Of a DNA stretch of 64,000 bases, positions 48,401-60,400 are shown one piece after another. Made by a program: the position numbers and the translations under genes. The DNA lies in assembly GCA_963978905.1 (NCBI GenBank), contig OZ022258.1, positions 34,223,282 through 34,287,281 on the forward strand. Reading direction: 5' to 3'. Origin of the DNA: Trichostrongylus colubriformis. Taxonomy: Eukaryota > Nematoda > Chromadorea > Rhabditida > Trichostrongylidae. Positions within the stretch are counted from its first letter, which is position 1, and each line of letters starts with the position of its first letter. Below the pieces are notes generated by a model. The model did not search any database, had not been told where the DNA came from, and was given only the letters and a program-made list of their open reading frames with translations.

Positions 48401-51400
48401 TCCCGCTTTTTTTTTGCACCCCGTTTTTCACATGGTTCCCTTCATCATTCGACAAAGCTTATACAGTGCTCTGCAAAATGATACAGCCACCTATAAATTG
48501 TCCAAAAACTCTGTTTGCAGAGTGATTCAAAAAAGTCTTTAAGTAAAAGATGTAGCCAGTGTGAACGCGCATTCGCGCATCAACATCAAATTGCATTTGT
48601 AATACACAGAAAAATTTCTCTTCATTTGTTTTGAAAATGTCGCTTTTCCTATTCTGCAAAATGATATAGCCACTTTTGATTTTCTCGTCGCTTTCGACCT
48701 CAACTTGCTGAAGCTGTATTGTTGCTGCTGGCTCATCATTTTCAGGTGATGACAAAAAGAAAACTGCTGTCTGACCTAAATAAAGATTAATTTACCTCGA
48801 AATAAGGCCTGCAGACGTCCCATAGTCAGATCGCGCGAAAGTGGAGACGACTTTGCGCATTCCTCGAAACCAACTTAGATTCTGCAGGGTGTGAAACCAG
48901 AAGGACTGCTGAAGGTCCTGCTGCCTCTTTAGATAGAGACAAGCGCAGCATTTCAAAAGATGAGCCAAGTTTTCCTAGGTCATGATCGGGAACAAGATCG
49001 TCGCTGGAGCTTAAGATGTCAACAAAGGCTCTTCATAGGGACCTGAAGAAGTGCAAATCCAATTCTAGGCAAGAATTGAGAAGGGCAGTTTTCAGAACTT
49101 CAGAATATCGCGGAGGCAGGTTCGGTCTCGCCAAGAGATGGATGGGAGCAGATCGGATTAAGGTGCTTGATACGTCCGAAAATTTGCACACTTTTCCCTT
49201 ACTGTTTTTTTCTCCATGATGTCCTTCCTTATGACAAAAACTCAGATATGACTGCCCGCTCGACTACCGGCACCATAGCATGAGGGACAGACTTCGGTTT
49301 TCAAAAAGATCTTTAAAGGAGGAGGTGCCATGGCGTGGGGCCCAGAAATCTTCGGGATTTGAGTTTCGTTCTCGAAAGGATAAGCCATCCGATCACCGGA
49401 CCTTCATGCTTCGTACCCTTCTCTCGTCGTGCATGTTGAAATCTACTCAAACCTTGTTTTTGCGCAAGTTAATGGTCCATTTCCTGTCAACCGGAGCACT
49501 TCATCATCGTGAAGCCGTCACCGAACGGACCATCTGACCTGGACAACGAGTGGACCCGACCTTTATCAGATTGAGGATTCGTTGGAGTATTATGCTGAAA
49601 AGGAGTTGCTTGGAGAGAAGCCGTTTCGAAGGAGTTAGGGAGTTTAAACAGGCCTTCATCGAATAATGGCACCAAGTGGACTAAAAACATTCTGAAAAAA
49701 ATTCATATGGGCCTAGATAGTCAAAATTTTTGGATATTAAAAATGGAGGAGGTCCGGCTGCTTGTAAAACTAGCGTTTGTCTCCTTTTTGTTGTTTTCTT
49801 GTTGTTCGATGCTTCAATCTGTTCAGTGGCTGTATCATTTTGCAAAATAGGAAAAGCGACATCTTCAAAACAAATAAAGAGAAAATTTTTCTGTGTTTTC
49901 CAACTACAATTTGATTTTGATGCGCGAATGCGCATCCGCACTGGCTACATCATTTACTTAGAGACTTTTTTGAATCATTCTGCAAACAGAGTTTCTGGAC
50001 AATTTATAGGTGGCTGCATCATTATGCAGAGCACTGTATATGTTTTCGGTAGAGCTTTTTTTGCTCTACAAATTGCTTTTACCTATTTTTTCGATTCCTT
50101 CGATTGCTTAATATTTATGAGGTTTGGAAATGAAGTAAGCTGAAGGCAAAAAATTGGAACTCGCGCAGCTCATCTTCCTCGTCTGCCATCGAGATCAAAA
50201 AGTATATGTACTCACATTTCGGTAGAGCTTTTTCAACTCTACAGAACGGTACTACTTTTCATTCAAATCGCTCAACATTTTTGCTGTTTTTAAGGCTCAC
50301 AAAGACAGTACATACAAAAGTGTGCACTTTCGTGATCTTCTCTTCCTCGTCTACCATCGAGAACGAAAAGAACATCCAGGTTTGCAATCGATAGGGCTTT
50401 TTTTTGCACTACAAGATTATGCCACTCTTCTTTTGATCTTTTCACATTTCAGCATATAGGAATACATTTCAACCTTTTTTTCAATTCAAAATTGCAACAT
50501 GAATATGAAAAGTTTTGGCACAATGTTTTATGCTAATCGATAGAACCCTTCGCTCTACAAGACAGTGCTTACGGTTTTTGTTCGAATCAATTTTTGCCAT
50601 TTTTTGATCATTTAAAAGTCGACGAAATCGAGCATTTTCGACATCATGTGATGAAAATGCTCGATTTCGTCGACTTTCAAATGATCTAAAAAATGGCAAA
50701 AATTAATTCGAACAAAAACCGTAAGCACTACCAAGTAGAGCGAAAAGAGCTCTATCGAACAGTACAGAACATTGTGCCGAAATTCATTTTCATTATGCAC
50801 TATTGAATTAAAAAACAGGTGGAAACTTTTTCCTGCATGCTAAAATACGAGAGGATACAAAAGAAGAGTGGTATCATCTTGTAGAGCAAAAAAAGCTCTA
50901 TCGAATGCGTATATGCACATCCTCTCCAATCTCGATGTTAGGCGAGGAAGAGGAGATAACGAAGGCGCACACTTTTGCGAGTGCAGCATTTGTGAGTCTT
51001 AAAAACAGCAAAAAGTTAGCCAATTTGAATAAAAAATAGTACCATTCTGTAGAGCTGAAAAAGCTCTATCGAACCATGTACACATGCATTTTTTGATGTC
51101 GATGGCAGACGAGGAAGATGAGGTGCGGGAGTGCCAATTTGTTGCCTTCAGCTCACTTCATTTCTAAACCTCATAAGTATCAGGCAATCGAAGAAGACGA
51201 AAAATAGGTAGTAGCATTTTGTAGAGCAAAAATAGCTCTATCGAAAACATATACAGGGAGTGACAAATGAAAGTAATTTTGTCCCCTCCACTTCACCCCA
51301 CTTTAGTCAAACTATAGCAAATTCTGTTGTGGTATCTTCATCCCCAGATTCAAGAGCAGACCTCACTCTATCACTATACTCCGTGACAGCCTTCTGCACG

Positions 51401-54400
51401 AGCAGGAACGGGAGCGAGGAAAGAGTGAACAAGATGTGTCACCTCAACTGGACAAAATCCGAAATTTCGTCGCCCTCCTTCACAACTTTGCTGAGGTCCT
51501 TTCAGTCTGGGTACCTAAGGGGATGCATACTGGATAGTGTTCTTTAAGATTCCGTTTTTTTTCGGGTTCCCAGCGCCCTTCGTTTCCAAGAGCCAAAACG
51601 TGCCCTTACCACTGAAACCCCTCCTGAGGCGGATTCGGGCATGAAAATGATAGTTCGGATCACAGCCTAAGCAGCAGGGGCTCTGTGACTTCCATGAACC
51701 GAAGGGCCAATCCTCAGGAAGCTTCCCACAAAAGACCTACCACGGACTGGCCTCACTGTTTTAAAGACAGCATTAGGGGTAATGTAGTAATGGAGAAATC
51801 CCTACAGAAAGTCACTCACATGGTAGTCCTGGGCCTAAGAAGGCTATCTATGGCGAAATCCCGGGGAAAAAGCGCCCCTCAGCGTAGAAACGCCGCAAAA
51901 CGCCGCAGCCATGCAGCGGTTCCGCCTCTTGGACACAGCGATCCCGCCTCCCGATGACGTAATTCCCGTTTGACTGGGGTGGGAGCGGTCAAGGAAATGA
52001 GGCAGGATGGAAGGTTTCGCAGTTTTAGCCTGAAGCTCACTCCAAAAAGTAGATGCTGTCGTATTTCCAAACATTCCCTTGTGTTTACTTGGCAACATGC
52101 CAATGGAGAACTAGATCAGACTACCAGACTCTTGACGGGAAGGTCGTCCGCGCCCAGTACCAATGGTGGGAGGGGGTCCTATTTCTCGGGTTTTTGGTCA
52201 TTTCCATCCGTTTTTTTCCACTGTCCTGTTACTAGGCATCTCAACTTTCATATGCACTACTACTTTTACTTTTCGTCCGACTTTCCCCTAATGCTGCCTT
52301 TAAGCGGACCTTGATACTGTAGGTACTCCGAAGCCCGACTGCGCCGAATGAAAGCTCCATATTTTTTATAAAGGTGAACGTAGGGAGCCACAGCTTGTTC
52401 CTGCTTTTAGAGAAACATTTCGGGAATATTTTGCCCCAATACTTTTATCTTTTTCGTTTCCCCATGTTTTGTATTATTGGCGGATGTGAGCCGTGATCAA
52501 AATTACTTTTTTTTTTGGCACCCCCTGTATAAGCTTTGTCGAATGATGAAGGGAACAATGTGAAAAACGAGGTTAAAAAAACCGCGGTAACTTAATCCTC
52601 AACCCAATACTATCTTCACTTGCATATCAACACGGGGATATCAGAAAGGTAAGGATGTTTTACCCCAGCCTAGGGAAAAGAATCTCCGAAATGAGCGAAA
52701 TCATCTGCATGTGCAAGGCTTTCGCATTGCAGCAGAGTTTATTTACTCATTGCCAACTCCTTCCCCTTGACTGAGCTGTTCAAGAGCCCAAAACGCACTG
52801 CGTGTGAATTCGATATTATACAAATTATATAACTCACACCATAGTACGACGATAAAGCAAATAGTGTCCGGCCAAACAAAAATCATGCACATAGAAGGAT
52901 GTAGAGTGTAGAGAATGGAATGAATGTGTGCAAAACGCTATTATCGATCGAGGGTGAACTGAAAACATTTGAAATGCAAAGAATTTGACCCAATTCTGCC
53001 TATTGAGATGAAAGCAATCGAAAACTAGTTCAGTATAGCGGCAAAAAGAACAACAATATGCGTAGATACGGTCGCCGCCCTTCATACGCAGTTACATGCA
53101 ATTCCGAGGGCAGTGAACTCGCACGCAAAAGTCGCGCAGGGAACGTCGCGGCGCAAAATTCTGATCTAGCGGGACACACCCCATTGAAAGGGGTAGGCAT
53201 TGCGGTGATTGTACAGACTGTGCTTCCTCAGTTGAGCAAGGTTGCACTGGTTTGCAGTGGAAGGGAAAATTCCTCTTGCATTTACGAATCTGTCGTTGTT
53301 GGTTCAGTGAAGCTGGTTCCAAGTCGACTGACTCGTTGACACTTTGGACGTACTCGGAATCCTTCAAGTATGGCAGCCTATCCTATGAAAAGTGAAGTCA
53401 GCTGTCCAGGTTTCAGGAGATATTGATATGTGTAGTAAGCATCGTCGCACGGTGGAAGGTGCATGATTCTTCTGTGACCTCTAGAGTTGATCACAAACGA
53501 TTTATGTAAGCCATTACGTCATCAATATATCAGATATGAAATAACAAGTTCATACACATATAATAAGTAGAGTAGGCAAGTTAACACGTCGATACAAGGC
53601 AAGAGAGATCACCTCAAGCGTGATGCCGAGAAGGTATCACGCCTGTTGTGCCGCAGAAGAACATGTCTGAGTCGAGGGGCGAACCGCCATGAGGTAGAAA
53701 ACGAGGAAGGGTCGACCGTCTTCCGTCGATGCTGCCAGACGTCTCTACGATTGTCCGCGCCACGGATATACCGTTCCAAATCATTTGTCTGGACGATGGC
53801 TTCTATTGACCTGGACCAGTTGACGACATGTTTCCGGAACGGCACGGCTTCGAGCGAGGCAACGTGCCCGAGGATGAACTGACCAAGCAGCAAGGAGACA
53901 GAGCGACGTTCATCCGTTTGTAGTCGTCGAGGAAGTCAGCTGAAGTGGGCGAAAAGTCGGTACGGGTAATCAAGAGTATAGCTACCTCTTTTTCTCTCCC
54001 TTGGACCGAGTCGACGGTCGTGAGCTCCACTTCTAGCTGCTCCAGCTCTTCCTTGACGTTTGCCATAACATTTCCGCTAACTTCTTCCTTTACGTTGGCC
54101 ATGTTGTCGCCTCCACCAGGCGGCACAGCCACATGAACTGAAAAGGGTCTTCGCCTGACCCAACAAAAGAGACAAGAACCAACGAGAGGAGAAAGAGACC
54201 GACAACGAACACGTTAAACATGTCCAAACGAGTCAGGACTGGTTAACTCCCACCTTACACATTGTGTAGCCGATATCAGCTATCACTTGATTGGCCGATT
54301 CGCTGGATCAAATGCCGGCCCAATGGCGCAGGCTGGGTGATCGCTGTCACGGTGAGCACCCGGGGTCCAGGGGTTCGGATCCTCCGCTGCATAGCAGGCC

Positions 54401-57400
54401 TGCAGGCTCTGCTACTGTAAAGGTAGGATGCCCGCGAGCCAAAGGTGTGTACTACATCACGTGGCTCGGTGCCGGTGTGAACCGCCAGCCGTCTTCCAAC
54501 TCGCGTGGAGGTGGCTGGCCCTCTAAGTTCTCTTAATCAATGTAAACTGAGAAGAACTGGGGGGCTCCTCGAGCAATATACTAGCTGCGTTTTGATTCAT
54601 CAATAAAAGATCTTTGTGGTGGGCCAGCCGGCCATAACATAGAGGCGCCTCAACATTCAATCATCGCACACTCAAACTTTCTTTTATACCCTTGGGAGAA
54701 GCACAATTACTCCTTACATCAGACACAATCACTGCATACCTGTCAAACGTAGAAAGCGCATCATTAAACGAAAACCCAACACTGGTATCTTAATCGAAGC
54801 GAAAATTCCGAAACATAACTAATATTTCACTCTACTCTTCTCCCATCTCTGCCGGCTTCTTTTTCCTCGGTCGCATCTTCCTCGCGACAATACTTCTTCT
54901 GTTTGAGCTCCAGTGCTCATCTCCACGTCGACTTTTGCTGCGCAGCCACGACAGTTTCCTCTGTCTTCCACTTCCCTGAAATGGGCATCCATTTCTCTAA
55001 AATGAGCATCTCGACCTAGGATCCTTTTCATCAACGTACTCTGACGTGATCGATTCAAAAGTCTAGACTTGGGACCAACCGGTCTTCCTTTGTGCGCAAT
55101 CAGTCCTTTGACTGACTAGGGTACCCTATAAACAGCGAACCAAAGAGAGCGAAGGCTACAGTAATCATAGGAATTTGAAGAAATAAATAGCAGCTGCATA
55201 AGGTGCCAAAAATAGAAGGAAGCAATTTTTGTGGCAAACAACCGAAAGAAAATTGACAGCTGCGTGGTCAAATCAAAAAGAGATCACTGTAGACTTCGCT
55301 CGGATACATCTGTTATGACGGTCCGCTTTTTCAACTTTCAAGGAATGACTAGCGCAAAGTGGCCATCATTGTGACTAGCAAATCAAGAGAATCAGAAATC
55401 AAAAGGAGACCAACCAACTTTTCTGTTCCCCTGGGGGCGACGAGGGGTGAATCACTCGCTGCTACCAGTAAGCATCGTGGCACCGTGGAAGCGTGTTTGA
55501 TCCCTCTGCGATCTCTCGAAGTTGATAGCAAAGATTTATGAAGGAAATTACGTCAGCAAGGAAACAATGATAGAACGACGAGTTAATACATGTATTCTAA
55601 GATGAGCAGCGAAATAAACACGTCAATACAAGGCGAGAGAGATCACATGCCTCAGGGCATCACGCCTGTTAGGCGGCAGGAGAACAGGTCTGAGTCGAGG
55701 GGTGAACCGCCTTGAGGTAGAAAACGAGGAAGGGTCGACCGTCTCCCGTCGTTGCTGTCAGACATCTCTGTGAGGATGCCCCCATCACTGCAACAGCACT
55801 CAATTATTCTATCAAACAAGTCAATTTATCATTAATATAAAGGTTCTGTGTTTTGAGTCGTAGGCAAAAAATACCCGAGAAGTGCTTATGGACGTACTAA
55901 TTTAGGTCGTGGAGATGCTGCAGTTATGCTCAACAGAAGATGTTCTCAATGAAGATGCGCTTGCTATTGTTGGAAGGATGATATCACTGCGTTTGAAGGA
56001 ACGCTGTAATGATATGTTAGGTACAATGTGGCTTTCGGGGAATGACTTGCATTTCATCTCTTCTGTGAACACCGCTGTCCCACTTACTCCACCTATCTGG
56101 AAGTGCAAAAGCTTTTGTTTATGGCCAGCTCCTAATGTGTCGAAAAGTGCACTTCTATTTTTCTTATTTTGTGGCCCTTTTTCGCATACACTTCTCTCAC
56201 AACGCACTCTTCATGACGCTTCAAGTATTCACGATGTGCACCATCACGTAACGTAATCGCCTCACAGATGATGAATGCCTATCTCTTGTTCATCGGTCGC
56301 GTGATGTCATTTTGATTCTTTTTGCCGAGATTGGAAAGGGCAAAAGGGGAAATACAACCTCGACTGTTCACGTATGCGTATGTGGTCGGAATCCCCTCGG
56401 TGAATTTCATGATATCAGAATATGATGTCAATATCCTAAGAGAAATGGGATCGTCAAACCGCAAGTATGCGCATACGTATGTCAAAACTTTACACAAACC
56501 GTATCATGTCATAGCAGCCTGCACCATTGCGATCGCGTTCGTTTTTGACATAAAAGGATAAGTAGGTCCTACTCTGGTAAGGGGTGCTTCTTAGTGTTCG
56601 GCGTCCGGCGCTAATTTTGGCTTTAGAAGGGTGTGTCCACGCACGAGCGCCTGCTCCCCGCAATGCACACTGCATCGCTCTCCAAGCGGGTGCACCGCTG
56701 TCGGCATGAGGGTTAAAGGCACCATTAGGGGTAAGGGAAAACTGAGATCTGGGAGTACATCTTCTCCGAATACGAACCTTCTACTTCAGAAGAGGCCATA
56801 TGTGGCGAAAATCGCATTGAAAAAGCGCGGGTTGGGGTTTTACAGCGACCCCGCAGCTCTGCATGTCGTTATGCGGTTATGCGACCGGGGGAGTCGCCGT
56901 GGAGGGGCGGGACAAAGATCGTGGCCGGCTGGTTCAGACTCTGGCCTGTCTTCAGTCCACTCCGGCTAGAGACGCAGAGGACAAGAAGGAGAAGGGGGAT
57001 TTTCGGGTTCCTATTTCTCGGTTTTTTCGTCGTTTTACGTCGTTCTTTCTCTACTGTTAATTGCTGAGCACCACTACTTTCGTAATCACCCAATTAGCCA
57101 AATTTACCCCTAACGGTGTCTTTAATGGGACTCATGCATCGCTCGCCACTACCTACGCGGGTATTAGCATACATAGCAGGCCTCAGCTGCTCTACGCTAG
57201 CATGCTGCATGCTATATTGATATTCATCCTCTTGCATAGATCAGTTCGGGCAGTACAGTTAGTACAGGAAGTGGAACACCAAGTAAACTATGGCATAACG
57301 TAGATTATCCAGTGGCTCCATCCCGATAGTGCATATTCATGTCTACGTACTTATGCCCTGCTGCGACGATACGTTGTACAACATATGCAGTAATTCTGGA

Positions 57401-60400
57401 GTGTGCACCGCAGAAAGGGATAGGCAGCCGTGTGATCGGCTACGGCTGAGTGCAGAAGACAATCGTGCTGACGACTTAAGGGGGTGCACAAAGAAGACTG
57501 ACGATACATGATGTCCTTGTGATACGGCTGCCATCCTCTTGTTTTCTTCCTTCTCCAGAATTGTTGGCAGGTGAGCAGCGTCGGGAGCCGTGTCCCCCCC
57601 CCCTCCCACCAGTTGTGATTTGCGTGATTTGCGAATAGTCAGACTTAAAGGAATCGTCTACGAGAAATATTTTTTCCGTTTTCCGTGTATTTATGTTGTA
57701 TTTGAATAATAAAAGCCGCATGCAAAGTTTCACTCGATAAAGTGAGAATTCGGCTAAGATACAGCCCTCAAAATTCTTGGCCGGGTGGGCGGGGCTCCGA
57801 GTAGAAGCTCCGTCCCATTGTCCTTCGGGATTGGAACGGAGAGTGAAACTATTCACGTAACTTTCTCTTCTCACAGTGCGTCTTCTACCGCGGCGGACGA
57901 CGAGGTGGGCACTTCCTCAAAGGCCCCGCCCACTTGGCAGAGACTTTGTGGTGCTGCATCTTAGCCGGATCCACATTTCGCTTGACTTTGCATGCGGCCC
58001 ACATTAGGCGAATACGACATAAATATATGTTGTAACAGAAAACTCTTTAGTGCGCCATTCCTCTAACAAGGGAAGGTATTTTATTCCCATGGAACTTTAA
58101 AATGAGACCCGGGGGGATCGATAGAGCTTCGAACGTTGATTATAACTGTGGAAACCAAAATTGCCAAATGGCATCCTGAAGCGAGTTACGAGGGGTCAAA
58201 GTTTGCCTGTGACACCTCATTGGCGAGGCACTTTGCCATCAGACGGTTTGTCGAAATGGTCATTTGCAACGAGACACATGCCACTGTACGCGCTTTTAAA
58301 TGCTGATCTCAAAATGTGTATCCAGAATCTGTCAAACAATTTAAGCCACGGAGGCCATTAGTGGTTCTGCGCTAGTCATGCTGATGACGAAGCGCCTCGC
58401 CATTGAGATGTCACAGGCAAACTTTGACCCCTCGTAACTCGCTTCAGGATGCCATTTGGCAATTTTGGTTTTCACAGTTATAATCAGCGTTCGAAGCTCT
58501 ATCGATCCCCTCGGGTCTCATTTCAAAGTTCCATGGGAAGTACAATACCTTCCCTTGTAAGTGACGACAGAGGGGAGAGGAACCCCTTCCCTTTCCCAGG
58601 CTTCGGCGGAAGCGGATACACTGTAGGTGCACCGCTGCCATTCTTACAAGTGATTTTGAAGTTTTCGATTATTAAGAGGGCATCGATTTATTGATTTCTG
58701 CTTGTACATCCTCTACTCTCAACAGATGGAATGTGACCAATCAACGAGCTGTTTTACCCACACTGACCCAGTTCCAGTTTATCCGACCGAACTTATCATA
58801 TTGTGGACAAAGGTTTGCGGGAACTGGTGTGATATTGAGGAAGATACCACTATGATCCCCGCACCTCACAATACCTGGGAATGTTAACATTTCACCGTCA
58901 GCCGGCGTAAGCGAAACGGACTTGATGACATTTGGCTTCCGACGCTCCCTACGATAGAGCGACATTTGCCTTCTGACGCTGCTTATCGAATCTCATCGAC
59001 CGTTATCAATTTGGATCACTAACGATTGATGTCCTCCACCCCATTAATGTCCTCGTTTCACCCCTCGAAATGCTAGTGGGTGTTACAGTTCCAGGATCAA
59101 CGTGACATTCAAAACGAATTTGATGACACTTGCCTCCCGAAGCTTCTTATCGAATCTTATCAGCCGTTATCAGTCTGGAGCACCTACCATTGATGTGCCC
59201 GTCCTACCCCTCAAAAACTTACGGGTTTAGTTGCTCTGGGATCTACGCGAAAAGCAAAACGGATTTTGTCACATTTGCCTTTTGACCCTCTTTCTCGAAT
59301 CTTATCAAGCGTCATCAGTTTGGATCACCAGATTTTAATGTCACCGTACCAGCCCTTAAAACAACTAAGGCCGCGGTCATACTTTGCGCAAGCTGCGTTA
59401 GTTGACGCCGGTGCCGGCGTCAACTAACGCAGCTTGCGCAAAGTATGACCGCGGCCTAAGAATGTGTTTTTCGGTCCACCACCGCTGGGTCCCCTTATCA
59501 CCCCCTATATCATTTGTGGAATTCGGATCCCACCTTTGCTGCGGGCCGAAATATGAATTTCCGGGGTTTCCAAACTTCAGGGATAGTTTACATAACGAGT
59601 GTCAGAAATGATGTGATGTGGGAGTTTGTCAAGCAAATATACGCTAGTTAGAGAGTTAGAGTGCCTCTAGCTCGATAACTGACAGTTCGTACTATGTTTT
59701 TGCCTTAATTTGTTTTTTCACTTTCGTAAATTTGCAGTCTGCCTCACATCGATCTTTGAAAAGGCCAAACTCTCTTCACAACTGTTGGATTGTGCTGCCA
59801 TAGCGCTTAAGGTTTTTTTCACTCAAGCTGAACTACCACTTTGTAATGCTGTCAAATTCACTGTAACATTGACAGGTGTTTGCGCGGACGGATATCGAGC
59901 GTGATATTGTTGTACTGTGTCTGAGCTTGCTGTCATCCCACGATGTAACAGGGGCCGACTTCCAGCAACTTCGCGACATACAGGCTGTTCTGTATTCTGC
60001 CATGCAGTACGCCTCCTCCACTACCAACAATGATCAGTGCGCTGTTTTTGGGTGAGCTACACTCTTTTTTTTAATGGATGTGCGCTTTCTGAGAGTAGAC
60101 TTGCGTAATGCAGATATTCTTTCATAGTGCGACGACCTAGTGCAGAAGTCATTCCCTATGTCTTCATCGGGATGTAGCAGGGGTTCCATCCTCACTTCTC
60201 AGACATGAGTTAATAGTAGTCGCCTTGCCTCGCAGTCCACGACAACGATTTTGTAATAGAGCTCTTCGTTGCGGATCACTTCTTCGAACTGATTATAGAA
60301 CGCATCAAGCCCGTTTACATCAATCAGTGGGTGTGGTTTGAATGTGGTAACAGTTAATGACACTAATGATTCGTGAGTCGGAGGTGCAGGATGGCAAAGC

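Larger units (their letters stand above)
48383..52607. mobile_element. Outer element of a nested transposon stack
   Basis: The left end TTGGGTTGAGGAATAAGTTC (after TA) and the right end read in complement, TTGGGTTGAGGATTAAGTTA (before TA), are followed on both sides by ~60 bp of matched inverted sequence ending CGACAAAGCTTATA. Inside lie three further elements end to end: 48464-50036, 50037-51253 and 51254-52527. The whole stack occupies the 7.9-kb intron between exons 47999 and 55906 of the large gene. Confidence 0.8.

Noticed and set aside
53092..53367. Cys-rich minus-strand frame of 91 codons
   Set aside because: No conserved cysteine spacing, no splice context and no neighbouring exon; left unannotated.
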